From positions 29,319,054-29,383,053 of the forward strand of contig NC_092807.1 in assembly GCF_040954645.1 (NCBI RefSeq): a stretch of DNA of 64,000 bases, written 5' to 3'. The notes under the pieces were generated by a model, which was given only the letters and a program-made list of their open reading frames with translations, was not told the origin of the DNA and did not search any database. Every line of letters starts with the position of its first letter. Position 1 is the stretch's first letter. This stretch comes from Diabrotica undecimpunctata (Eukaryota; Arthropoda; Insecta; Coleoptera; Chrysomelidae). The position numbers were made by a program, and so were the translations under genes. Shown here piece by piece: positions 35,662 through 47,290 of this stretch.

Positions 35662-37129
35662 TGTTATACTTTTGAATGTCCATAAGCAATAAAAAAACCG
35701 ATATACAAATTTTATTACTTAAATAAAAATTAAAATTATTGATATTTCATAAAGACACGGGCATATAAATTTTCAAACATTCTGTATAAGACAAAATATG
35801 TATTTTAAGTTGTTCGAAGAATTGTTCATTAGGCCTCAGAGACAAGACTTTCAAATATTATCGATAAGAAATTTAAATAAGTCGGTTATTGTGGAATGGA
35901 TTTACCCGGAATAAAAGTGTATATAGAAGGTGTTTAAACAATAGACCGGGATTTGCGGTGGTTTTTCTCCCCGAAAGATTATATCGGTAAAAGTTTATTA
36001 ACAAAAGACATTGAATTAAGAAACAGGTATCGTTTGTAGCTATTAGTAAGAAATATTTGTAAAGCAGATAGATTTAGTTAGAATAATTAAAGAATGTTGT
36101 TTTCTGGAATTACCCGAATGACGTTTTATAGGGAGAGTTGGTTGGTAACGATATACGTCACAGAGGTGGATGATTTTTATTGGTCAATTTTTGAATGCAA
36201 GGAGATGGTGGTTTTGGCTATGAGATAGGAGAGAGGAAAAAAGTGGGGTTAGTCAGTTTTTGTCGTCCAAGAAGGAAGGAGCTTTGTGATTTGTGTTTGT
36301 TTGAAGTCCCGAAGACGTAATTTACCGGGTGTGTTTATTTGCTGTGTAAAAGCTGACAGTGTGAGGAACGGGGTACAGAGAGATAGAAAAACCAAAGGGT
36401 ATAAGAATATTAATATCAGACGAAGCCGGAAACATTTGGAGTTATAAACAGGCGCGGAGATTGGCTCAAAAGGAGGCTGCATAGACTAACACGAGTTGTT
36501 GGGTTGCAGACACAAGGACAGATAGGAGAAAGGTGTACGTCATCTGGACCACAATAGGAGCAAAAGCAGAGAAAGGATTTTTTTTGTGGCGTGGCCATAG
36601 AATTGCAACGGCAGAGAAAGAAAGGTCAGTCAATTTTCATTAGAGCAGGAGTGTGGTTTTCATTTATTAATTAAATAAATTGAATAAATAATAGAGACAG
36701 TTAATTTTGCGATCATTAAAAAAAAAGAATTATAAAAAGAGCTTAGTTATAACACATATTAAAAATCAATGTAAAATAACATTTGGGTCCATGATAGAAA
36801 ACAACTTCTCATATATTTAAAGTTAGTATATTGCAAATATTACAGGATTGATTGTTATATAAAATTTCATTAAAATAAAGGACATCTCACATATAGTTCA
36901 GTTGAAATTCTATGTATTTTATTCAGGTCATATTACCTATCCCAATTAGGAAGCCAATTGGAAAATATTTTGAATCCACGATCAAAGGTAAATAGTACAA
37001 GTTAAGTAGCCTGAGATTGTAATTAATTAATACTGATTTATTGTGATTAATTGGAGATTAGATCATTTAATAAATATAGACAGGAATTTTTCTAAATAAG
37101 CAATATAATAAAATTTAAATAGCATAACA
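35662..37129 (+). repeat. 5' LTR of the gypsy element
   Basis: Limits TGTTATAC (35662) and GCATAACA (to 37129), with inverted TGTTAT/ATAACA ends, 1468 bp. AATAAA-type signals occur within (for example near 36876). It starts immediately after a (TA)n tract and is followed by a primer site, which fixes its right limit. Confidence 0.75.
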
Positions 37130-37132
37130 ATA

Positions 37133-37152
37133 TGGCCCCCAACGTGTAAAGC
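37133..37152 (+). promoter_or_regulatory. Primer binding site
   Basis: TGGCCCCCAACGTGTAAAGC lies three bases after the LTR end, in the place where a tRNA 3' end would pair to prime minus-strand synthesis. It resembles the primer site next to the LTR at 22928, which suggests related tRNA usage. Confidence 0.7.
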
Positions 37153-37560
37153 TTTGACAAATATTTCTAGTTGGCAAATTTAAAAGGATAGGAGTAGACG
37201 AGCAGATATTTGAAAGTTTATATGCCGTGGATAAAGTGAAATATTATGTAAAATTTGAGGACATAAAGATTTATATATATTTTTTTAAGATACAATTTAC
37301 CATAATTGATTTATTCGTGATATTGACAATTTATAGGTTACCATAATTGATTTATTTGTGTGATATTTACATTTGATAATTTTACCATACTTGATTTATT
37401 TGATTGATTTTGACATTTGATATTTTACCATTTGATTTATTTGTGGGATATTGAAATTTGATACTCGTACTCAAGAGTTATTACATTTGAACAAGAAAAG
37501 TCCCGTTTGTTGCAACAGACCAGTAGAATTTTATATTTGGCGGGGATAAAAACATAATAA

Positions 37561-38955
37561 ATGCCAAACACAAGAAACAAGAACAAAGAGAACAAAAAAC
37601 AAGACGATAAATCAGAACAGGAAGAATATTCAGACCAGGAAGACGTATTAGACACAACGGTAACGGAGACAGAAAAACAAGAATCGGGAATAGAAAAATT
37701 AATACAGATGATGCAACTCCAATCACAGAAGATGGATGAATCACAACAAAGAACGGAACAAAAATTGGACAATTTGGAAGAAAACCAAAGAAAAATGGAA
37801 CAAAAAATGGAAACGCGTATGGACAAATATGAAAACGAAATAAAAGTCTGTTTAGAAAGAAGTAGGGAAGAAACAGAGAGGAAACTAGAATTGCAGAGAG
37901 AAAAAATCGAAACTAAAATGAAGGATATTCAGAGTATGCAAGAAAGGGAATTAGAACAGATAGAAATAAAATTTGAAAATGCGCTACAAGAAGACCGGAA
38001 AGAAACGGAAAGGAGATTTAAACAAATTGCAGAGATAACGATAAGAGGAGTAGAAAGAAAGGAAGTCATCGTACATAGCACAGAAGACGTAAAAGTACGA
38101 TTTGGCGGGGATATAAGGAAACTACACCCAGTGCGCCTTTTATAAATAACCTAAAGGAAAAAGTCAAATACATAGGACCGTTTGCAACAGCAAAGGAAAC
38201 CATCAGAAACCATCTCAAAGAAGAGGCAAATCTTTGGTTTGTCAGCAAGGAAGAAGAATTTGACAATTGGCAAGATTTTGAGAGAAGATTCTTAAATTAT
38301 TTCTGGGGAAAAATCCAGCAACTACAAGTAAATAAAGAGTTACAAAATGGAAAATACCATGAGAGGATGGGCGTATCAGAAAAGATGTACGCATTGCAAC
38401 TCTATAATAATGCAAAACATTTGCAATATAATTATTCATCAGAACAATTGGTAGAGTTGATATCGCGACACTTTGAAGATACCTTGGAAGACCACATAAA
38501 TCTCCAAAATTACAAGGACAATGACAGCTTATGTCAATTTTTGCAAATGAGAGGATGACGTAGGCATGAAAGAAGAGAAAGAAGACCGCAAGAAAATTAT
38601 AGACAAAGAGAAAACCAAGAATATAGAGATAGAGGTCAAAATTTTAGAAGAGATTATACAAGACGAGAATTCATACCTAGACGGGGATACGAAAATAGAC
38701 CGAACGGAAGAGAGAATTATGAACCCAGAACCCAGAGATGGAATGAAAACAGGGATTGGGAAAATCAGAGTAGAAATAACCGCCCATACCAAGGAAATAG
38801 ATACAATAACCCACGGAATGAACAGGAATCTCGCGGTAACCGATACGGGAATGATAGACCAAAAGAGAACAGAAGAGAAATAAATAATATACAAAGAGAA
38901 GAAAATGAATATGAGAGAGAAGATGACGGGCGAGAAAACACAGAAGAACAACAGG
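37561..38955 (+). pseudogene. Gypsy gag, frameshifted
   Basis: It opens with ATG at 37561. The first 194 codons are highly charged, with a long coiled coil (residues about 45-165, E/K/Q-rich). A frameshift near 38125 moves to a frame with PFATAKETIRNHLKEEANLW and DWQDFERRF-type sequence, the retrotransposon gag capsid core. After a second shift near 38550 the frame is extremely R/N/G/E-rich (about 38550-38880), an RNA-binding tail that replaces CCHC zinc knuckles, since none is seen. Gag would form the particle that packages element RNA. Confidence 0.75.
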
Positions 38956-38956
38956 C

Positions 38957-41129
38957 GTGTTTTCAAGAAGGTGCTCACTAAAAACGAAGAAACAAACAGG
39001 AATTTTTTGTCACCCCAAGGAATTTATTAAACTGGCAGGAAACAATAAAAAGAGAAATGGAGTTAATTTAAAATTTGTGGATGGATTTATAAATGAGAAA
39101 CCAATTAAAATTATAATAGACACAGGTTCTGAAATAACACTGGTCAACAGAAAATTAATCGAAGAAGTAAATTTAACAAGTCTAATTTATAAAATACCTA
39201 GGGTGAATTTAGTGGGCGCAAATAAACGGACATTGGCAACAATAAATGAAGGTATACGAGTAATGGTACGATTGAAAAAAAAATATGTATGCACATCAAT
39301 GTGTAATAATGCCGAATATGTCACATGACATGATTGTAGGCGTTGACGAATTAACGGAAAAACATGTAGTGATCGACTTCAAAACCAATACGATGAAAAT
39401 AACAAAGGAAAAAGAAGAAGAACAGGATAAGGAACAAGAGAAACAAATTACGGACGAATCAGAGAAAGAACAAACGGTGGAAATGAACCTGGTGACGAAG
39501 AAAGGAAAAGGAAGAAAGAGGGGAAAAGGTCAAAAAAAGATCAAAGAAAAAGAAACCTGGGATTCCTCAAAAGATGAGACGAGCTCAGGAGAAGAAGATG
39601 GAAAGATTTTGACAAGAAATGAAAGCAAAACTTGGGATTCCTCAAAAGAAGAGACGAGCCCAACAAAAAAAAAACAAAGGAAAATGAAGAGGACACAATG
39701 GAGACAGTGGTGTTTGAAGAAGACACGGAGTACACGGTGAATATGTGCGAAAAATTTGATGGGAGAGACAAAAAATTGCTATATGGAGAAGGCAAAGAAA
39801 ATGATTTGCGTATAATTTTAAGAGACTATGAAACGCTGATAAATGGGGAAAACCGAGTGGCCACAAAATACGAGCACTCATTTGAGGTGAAAAACTTGGG
39901 AAATTTTCGATCGAAGACTTATCCAATTCCTTATAAGTATCGGCAAGAAGTAAAGCAAGAAATCAAAAAAATGTTGGAAGATCAAATCATTGAGAGATGT
40001 GACTCACCCTATATTAACCCAATTGTTATAGTAAAGAAGAGCAGTGGAGAGTTAAGACTCTGTTTAGATGCCCAAAATATCAACCAACACACAGTATCAC
40101 AATATGAATCACCGTTAAATATCGAGGCCATTTTTGGAAGAATCACGGGATCACATATTTTCTCAAAAATTGATCTAAAGCATAGTTTTTGGTTAATACA
40201 TTTGGCTGAAAAGTGTAGAAACTACACTGCCTTTTCAATTGATGGTATAGTATACCGATTTAAGGTAGTTCCGTTTGGATTACAAAGCGCCTGTGCAGCA
40301 CTTGTACGAGCTTTGCATACCATTTTGAATCACCATGAAGAGTTCATCGTCCATTACATCGACGATTTATTAATGTTTTCACAAGATATGCAGAGTCATG
40401 TGGAACATATCAAAATAATTTTGAAAGAATTGGACACAGCGGGATTAAAACTAAACATTGAAAAATGTCAATTTTTTCAAAAGGAAGTGATTTATTTGGG
40501 TTTTAAACTTGACACCGAAACTGTAAGTCTAGCCGAGGACAGAGTAAAGCTCATCGACGAATACCCAAGACCAACAAATCTAAAAACATTGCGAGGGGTT
40601 TCTCGGTACGATAAATTATTTCAAGAAATTAATTCCCGATTTAAGCCAAAAAGAAATTCCTTTAATAAAATTGTTAAAGAAAGGGACAAAATGGAATTGG
40701 AAAGAAGAACAGGAGGAAGCTTTCAAAATATTGAAACAAGAATTTGCTAAAGGAACGAAAATATATCACCCTATTTACAATTTGCCGTTTATACTCCGTA
40801 CGGATGCGTCGATACAGAAATTTGCAGGAGTGTTGTCGCAAATACAAAACGGCCAAGAGGTTCCGATATGTTTTATATCTCGAGTGACTAAAACACATGA
40901 GAGAAAATACAGTGTCACCGAGTTGGAATTCGCCAGTGTACTATTTTGCGTAAACAAATTAAGGTTTTACTTATTGGGAGCTAAATTCACCATCGAAACG
41001 GATCATGCAGCATTGATACACATCATGAAGAATCGATTGGTAAATAACAGAATACACAGAGGCATTCTGCTCTTACAAGAGTATGATTTCTTGAAAGATT
41101 CACAGATTTTTAAAATTAAAATCACCTAA
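38957..41129 (+). pseudogene. Gypsy pol: protease, RT and RNase H
   Basis: The protease is at 39051-39330, with active site IIDTGSEITLVN near 39113. A lysine-rich spacer with two TWDSSK-DETS-type repeats follows (39555-39665). RT occupies 39632-40620: IIERCDSPYINPIVIVKK, SKIDLKHSFW (motif A), VVPFGLQSACAALV, and the catalytic HYIDDLLMFS (40350-40380). The connection has lost about ten residues: LKTLRGVSRYDKLF replaces the usual GFLGxxNYYRxFI. RNase H follows (40671-41129) with LRTDAS, ELEFASV and TDHAAL, then a stop. Frame changes lie near 39290, 39630 and 40700. Integrase is absent. Confidence 0.88.
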
Positions 41130-41588
41130 GATGGGCCTCTAGTATTTCTTAAAAAGAAACATGATATTAAATACACCTAATTACTTTTTAATCATAGGAT
41201 TTTTTCTTTTTGTTCTCTATGTGCCAGAGTTAAAACACACTAGGAAAAGATGACAACAAAATTTGTACTACTTGTACCTAAATTTTAAAGAATTTTAAAT
41301 GTATTTTGTCCACTATTTTATATTTTATGTGTGTTGTTATTAATGTTGAGTGTCTATGCTTTTGTAAATAATCTCAACGACTAGTAAGTTGCACTGAAGA
41401 TTTGTGATATTTTATAAATATTTACACTTTTTTCTTATTATAGTGTCTTGAAAAAGGAACAAAACGATTCCGAAAGCTAGACGAAAAGTCATAAGAGTGT
41501 TTCATTAACATCCCGGCCAATTTTCTGACTGCAACCCTAATAAACTGTGTTATTTGTTTATATTGACAGTCACTAATATCCAGTAATT

Positions 41589-41663
<75 letters not shown>

Positions 41664-42700
41664 TTAAATTTTCATGCTCAATACAGACTATTGGTCGTTC
41701 TCCTTGAATTTAATATGTTTCTGGGGCCATCTTAAAAATTCTTTACATTAGACGAATAGTTTTTAGTTATATTCAATAAAAAAGTCGTATTTATTTTTAA
41801 AATCTATACTGTTTTTTAACGTTTAAGACGTTTTGGCAAACCGAAGAGTGACATGCATATTTCGACTTTCACTAAAAAACATAAATGAAAAGAGCTTGAT
41901 ATAATTTTAACGAGAACAAAAAAAAATTATCACGAATAAGGTGGTGACGACATAATTTAATTGAATAATAATATAAAAGTTAAGTCAAACCGTGGAATCT
42001 TTGGATTTTTTTTTTATTTTACAAATATAGTGGCACTAAACCTCTAAGGTTGTTAGCGACATATATACATAAACATGAAATAATTTACTTATAAATATTA
42101 AATTTTGTTTAGTATATTCATATTTTTAGGAGTTTTACCAAATGGTCTATTTTACAATCTTCTTATAAGATTTCACTTGTTGATCAGATGATGTGGTTAG
42201 TCTGTGTCTACAACTGATATCTTGGACTCTACAATCACATTCACGCTTAACACTGAGTGGAACAATACAGTTGTCACATAAAGTGGGATTAGTGTGACCA
42301 ATTTTATGCCAGCGGGTAAGTCAAGTATGTCCTAAACGAAGTTAAGTAACAACGACTTTGATGAGCTCTGTCGAGAATTTAAAATTTCCACGGTTTTACA
42401 CGTGTTTTCACTTCGCGAAGTTTTGAAGTTGAACTGCCCCACTGCTTTTGACACAAATCTTTGGACTTTACTTTAACAAATGATTTGAAAACATTAAGAC
42501 TACATTTCTCGCTTCACTCGCGGTTTCACTGTTTTTTGGTTGTTGAGGTAGCTAGTATTTTTTAATTAAGAGAACAATTGGATATGTTGTGTAAAGTTTG
42601 TTAATAGTATTGATGAAGTTAAGGGAATCGGTTACTCTTATTTAAGGATGCTACTTTATACGTAAGTGTAATATGTCAAGTAATGACGGCTGCCACAACT
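41130..42700. other. Spacer with (TA)n; possible Penelope-like end
   Basis: No gene. A (TA)n tract lies at about 41592-41661. Around 41400-41500 the text TTGAAAAAGGAACAAAACGATTCCGAAAGCT resembles the terminal part of Penelope-like elements, where a TGAA-x-AAGG block precedes a CGAAA block, but this rests on a weak resemblance. From 41670 to 42700 I see nothing recognisable. Confidence 0.35.
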
Positions 42701-42739
42701 TCAGTATTAGTTTTAAGTACGTCTGTGTATCTTCTTCTT

Positions 42740-45110
42740 CAAGTGCCATCTCCGCGGCGGAGGTCGGCAATTATCATAGCTATTCGGACTTTTGAGACGG
42801 CTGCTCTGAAAAGTTCATTTGATGTACATCCGTACCACTCTCGCAGGTTGCACAGCCATGACATTCTACGCTTCCCTATGCTTCTCTTTCCTTGGATCTT
42901 TCCCTGCATAATCAGTTGGAGCCAGGTGTATTTCTCTCCACGTGTAATATGTCCAAGATATTCTAATTTTTTTGTTTTTATTGAATTTAAAATTTCCATT
43001 TCTTTGTTCATCCTTCCCAGAACCTCTTTGTTTGTGACGTGTTCTGTCCACGATATTTTCAGAATTCTTCTGTACACCCACAGCTCAAATGATTCCAGTT
43101 TTTTCATTGATGTCGCATTCAAGGTCCAAGATTCCATTCCATAAAATAAAGTCGAAAAAACATAGCACCTCGCCAACCTAACTCTTAGTTCCAGTTTTAA
43201 AACCCTGGTACACAGAACTCTTCTCATTTTGTTGAAATTTGCTCTAGCCTTTTCTATTCTTATTTTTATGTCCTGATTGTAATCATTTGTGGAGTTAATC
43301 ATTGTTTCCAGGTATGCATATTTGTCCACTTGTTCGACGTTGGTGTCGTTTATTAGAAGATTCTCGTTATTTCTTTGAGTTTTCGATATTCTCATAAATT
43401 TCTTTTTCTTGACATTCATTGTTAGACCATACTCTTTTCCATACTCTGCTATTCTGGTCACCAGTCTCTGAAGATCTTCAATGTTTTCGACTAAGATCAC
43501 AGTGTCGTCCGCATATCTAATGTTGTTAATGGGAACTCCATTTACCTTTATTCCAGCTGTTTCACCCTTAAGAACTTTTTTCAGGACCTCTTCGGAGTAG
43601 GCATTGAAAAGAATTGGCTACAATACGCATCCCTGTCTTACTCCACATCTAATCTCAATTTCTTCTGACAGCTGTTCGTTAACACGTACTTTTGCTCGCT
43701 GTTTATAGTATAAATTTGATATGATCCTGAGGTCGTTGTAGTCAATCTTCTTTGATTTCAGGACATTCATTAAATGTTTATGTCGTACTTTATCGAATGC
43801 TTTATTATAGTCAATAAAACATGCGTATATATCTTGATTGACGTCCAGGCATCTTTGTATTAGTATATTAAGTGAAAAAAGAGCTTCACGTGTTCCTAGG
43901 CCTTTGCGAAAACCAAATTGTGTATAATTAACGTCTATGTCCAGTTTGTGATATATTCGGTTATGGATGACTTTAAGTAGTAACTTTAGCGTATGAGACA
44001 TTAAGCTAATGGTGCGGTAATCGCTGCATTCTCTTGCGTATTTCTTTTTAGGGAGACAAATAAAAATAGATGTTAACCACTCTTTGGGTAATACCCCTGA
44101 ACTATAAATTTGGTTCAAGAGTGTCACTAAAATATCAATGTGCTTCTCATTTAAAATTTTTAGGATTTCTATAGGAAGCATATCAGGTCCAGGGCTTTTC
44201 CCGCTCTTCATTGTTTTTAATGCGTGCAATATTTCTTCTTTTGTAATATATGGACCTATTTCTTCTGACGTAAGTTCTATGTGCTCCAGATCTCCTCTTT
44301 CATCATCGAACAATTCATCGATAAATTCTGCCCATCTTTGTATTTTCTCGTCCGTATGTGTTATAGGAGTAGGATAGTCCTGCCAGTTCTTTGACTTTCT
44401 TGTGTAGGTTAAACAGATCATATTTATTTTGAAGGTCTTCGATCTCTTTGCATTGCTCTTCAAAGTATTTTTCTTTTGCCTGCTTTATCGTCTTTCTAAT
44501 CTCGTGGGTTATTTTTGTTTTTAAATTATCTCCGTTGTTCCATCATCTTACTGCAGTAAGATAATAGCAACAGAGATGGAATGCCTGCGAAGATGCTGCA
44601 GAGTAACAAGAATGGATAGGAGAAGTAATGACGAAATAAAGCAAAGAACATCAATAGAAACAGACATACTAACATATATAGAACAAAAAAGACTAAAGTG
44701 GTATGGACATGTAAGAAGAGCTAGCGACAGCAGATGGATAAAAAGAATAACCAAATGGAGCCCCATAGGAAGGAGGAAAAGAGGACGACCCCGAAAATCC
44801 TGGAGGAACGAAGTATACGACGCCATGAGTAAGAGAGGACTAAACGATGGAGAATGGAACAACAGAGAGAGATGGAAACGGTTGAGCGAGGGAAGGCAGT
44901 GAATACTGTAGAATCCCTAAATATATATATATGTTCCATCATATTGAGTATCTCGTCATTTATCCATTCTTCGTTTCTCCTTGAGGTAGTCTTTAGTATT
45001 TCTTTACAGGGTTCCAGTAGACAATCTTTTAGTCGATTCCAGTACTCGTCAATATCATTGGTGTTTGTGTTCAATTTGTTGCAGTTCACATGCAGTTCAT
45101 GTTAAAGGCA
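42740..45110 (-). pseudogene. LINE reverse transcriptase, nearly intact, split by an insertion
   Basis: From the right: the linker with EEWINDEIL (44943-45089), then an inserted foreign LINE tail (44547-44932), then the linker helix region near 44400-44545, then a long RT frame from 44463. Landmarks are SGKSPGPDMLPIEILK, SDYRTISLMSHTLKLLLKVI, FIDYNKAFDKV (motif A), GVRQGC (motif B), IRYADDTVIL (catalytic, near 43500-43525), YAYLETMIN and MESWTLN, to the C-terminal WLCNLREWYG. A single stop, TAG at 43618-43620, breaks the RT between GVRQGCVL and PILFNA; the frame is the same on both sides. One frameshift lies near 44400. The endonuclease half is missing. It belongs with Craft/RTE-like insect LINEs by motif style. 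Confidence 0.88.
44547..44932 (+). mobile_element. 386-bp LINE tail insertion with target duplication
   Basis: This plus-strand piece is flanked by an identical GTTCCATCAT (44537-44546 and 44933-44942). It encodes a LINE C-terminal tail (44576-44902: KRLKWYGHVRRA, then RGRPRKSWRNEV) and ends in an AT-repeat tail (AATATATATATAT), as RTE-type LINEs do. Its 5' edge has a perfect palindrome ATCTTACTGCAGTAAGAT (44545-44562). It is a 5'-truncated copy that inserted into the older LINE in the opposite orientation. Confidence 0.9.
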
Positions 45111-45329
45111 TTCTTTTACTTTAGGTTCTTTAAGGTACGTCTGTGTATACGTGATAGAAATTAGAAAATTGTTGTTAATTTGTTGATAAAGGTATTTTTT
45201 ATTAAGGTGAAGGGAGTTTCGTTCTTTCTAAAGATATTTAAGAATATGTTGGATTTAGGAATACGTGTTGTCCAAGGAGGAGAAATTCTTATGTAGTTGG
45301 AATAGGTATTTGGTATCGAATCTGTAAAG

Positions 45330-46270
45330 CCATGAAAGTTTGCTTAATTTTTTTGTATAATGGTTGTTTTGCGTTCTTATTTTCAATTTATAAGTTTGTA
45401 AAACGATTAGTTATGTTATTTCTACTTAAATTATTTGGATTAGAATTAGCAGCAAATGCATATATCCGAGTTAAGTGGATCCTTCTATATTTAAGTAGTC
45501 GCTTCCCAGTTTCTGCTGTCAAACTTTTTATTGGTCTGGTCTGGAATGATCCTGTGGCTATTCTTGCCGTAGTTTAAATAACTTCATGGTGATGAAGCGT
45601 AATTTAAATCTGATTAGAGTTTTTTTAAATGTAAGTTGAGCAGTTATTTCATAAGATTCCATTTTTGCGTGATTTTTAATTTGTAATATAATTTCCCATG
45701 TAAGTTTCGTATCGAAAATAATTCCTAAAAATCATATGTCATCAGCGTAATTGATAATTTTGTTACATAATTTTAGTTGCAGTTTAATTACATCACGTTT
45801 GTTTTAAAATAACAAACACTTTTATTTACTAAGTAAAAACTAAAATCCCAATTTTTTTGACCAGTTTTTGAGCTGTTAAAGTGCGGTTTGTAAGTAACGC
45901 TAAACTGAGAAGATATTTTTCCTTAAGATACTAACACCAGATTATCTGTATGCTCTCATTACAGGCCCTTCAGGAGTGCCAATTTTTGATATCTCATTGA
46001 AGATGTGCATTGATTTAAAATTGCATTGTTTGCAAGAAAATTTAAAATAGGATTACCTCGAACACTCCTTGTGTGTTGTGATCTAACAATATAGTAACTC
46101 TATGCTGTATCAAACGCTTTTGTAATATCTAAGAACACTGCAATAGTTTCCTGTTTTTTCGCAAGATTTCAGGATCTAAATCAATGATACTATCAGTAGT
46201 AAGTAGTGTCGTAGTACAGTAGTGTCAAAATCAAATCTGGTCGTTAACCAAGAGGTGATTTTCTTTTAAA
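45330..46270 (-). pseudogene. Jockey-type LINE RT, heavily decayed
   Basis: Minus-strand reading in broken frames gives AVFLDITKAFDTA near 46095-46140 (motif A region), a WEIIL-type thumb near 45690, and RIATGSFQTRPIKSLTAE near 45520-45570. The last matches the xxRxATGAFRTSPxxSLxxE block that follows the RT in Jockey-type LINEs. Stops are frequent and the catalytic box cannot be read. Confidence 0.6.
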
Positions 46271-46495
46271 ATTCATAGCAATATTTTGTTAAATATTTTT
46301 TATGACTTTGCACATAAAATTGATTAGTGAGATGTGTATGTATTGTAACGATTTAAAAAACTTAAAGTTTTATTTCACGTACTTCAAATTTTATTCTAGT
46401 AAGGTTTTAGTCTACGTATTACAAATATTTAAAGAAAAACAGTTTAAGTATCTCTTAGATTGGAAAAAAAAATTTAAATGTTTATTTTCATTTCA

Positions 46496-46695
46496 AACGC
46501 GAAAACATACTTAAAGTATATGGCCAGTATTATTGAAATGCTTGGAAAGACCTCAGTCGCAAAAAACGAAGCAAAACTAGCAGTAGCAAAAGCTAAGGCA
46601 GAAACGTATACAAATCTATCTGATCAACTTGATACTAGGGAAGTTAAAACATGGATATATAAAATATCCAAACAGAGAGCAGACATAGCAAAATA
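46496..46695 (+). pseudogene. RTE-type LINE linker fragment
   Basis: The frame contains NEAKLAVAKAKAETYTNLSD, QLDTREVKTWIYKISKQRAD. This is the linker between endonuclease and RT in RTE/Craft-like LINEs (AKxAVAxAKxxAYxxLYxxLDTxEGxxxIYxxAKxR). It ends with a stop at 46696; no RT follows. Confidence 0.7.
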
Positions 46696-46739
46696 ATTTT
46701 TAATTATATACGAACATACAGAAAATCAAGCAGGACCAT

Positions 46740-47290
46740 CATCTATTCCACCACAATAATTTATGACTGCATTGAAAGCCCAACCTCGTCAAAATAATAG
46801 AAAGAACAGAAGAAGTAAAAAAAAAGTATTATTGCCACAGATAAACCAGAAAAAACATTAAAGAAAAAAGATTTCAAGCTAAAAGGAAGAAGCTAATTAA
46901 TGAAAATAGACAAGCTAAGAAGATAGTTTAATTTGTTACTGTCGATAATACAGATTCAGAGAAGGATATAATATATATTTCCCTTGAGAGTAACAGTGAT
47001 AGTGGAGAGTATGAACAAGATCTTTCTATTTTAAATCCAAATTTGTTTACTACCCAAGGTTTTAACCCTAACGTAGAAGATTATGTCTTCGTAGAATTTC
47101 ATCCACCAAAGGCAGTGGTATATTTTGTGAGGAAAATATTACAGATAGAACAAGATGGGGAATATTGCATAATTATCATTTTTAAGACTTAAGGATAAAT
47201 ATAGTGGGTAGTTTGTTATGCCCAATGTTCCTGATATAGATTCCGTTTCTTTTCTTTATTAAATATCAGTTAGGAATTATACCTATCTTC
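46740..47290 (+). pseudogene. Pogo/Tigger-like transposase C-terminal fossil
   Basis: Broken frames show a K/R-rich part near 46780-46900, then NVEDYVFVEFHPPKAVVYFV and RKILQIEQDGEYCIIIIF (about 47071-47185), then FVMPNVPDIDSVSFLY near 47210-47260. The order DFVxVxFxTKKxVxYYVGxIL, DGxYxVxFLRK, FxFPxVxDIxxV is the C-terminal tail of insect pogo-like DDE_1 transposases. HTH and catalytic domains are missing. Confidence 0.55.

Larger units (their letters stand above)
35662..41129 (+). mobile_element. Ty3/gypsy element, 3'-truncated
   Basis: Order: 5' LTR (35662-37129), primer site (37133), gag (37561-38955), protease, RT and RNase H (38957-41129). Integrase, polypurine tract and 3' LTR are missing; after 41129 the sequence no longer resembles pol. 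The RT reads well over 300 codons without a stop, while gag and the gag-pol joints are frameshifted. The clade is uncertain; palm motif A (SKIDLKHSFW) differs from the classic gypsy SKIDL-x-SGYHQI. Confidence 0.9.

Noticed and set aside
33391..37129. Solo LTR and gypsy 5' LTR as a pair of LTRs of one element
   Set aside because: They have nearly equal length (about 1467 and 1468 bp) but no shared sequence that I can see.
38529..38978. 149-codon hydrophobic minus-strand ORF
   Set aside because: Antisense of the purine-rich gag tail; such frames come out rich in Phe, Ser, Ile and Leu by base composition alone.
41400..41500. Hammerhead ribozyme of a Penelope-like element
   Set aside because: CTGAAGA and CGAAA blocks are present, but the core CTGATGA and required stems could not be drawn.
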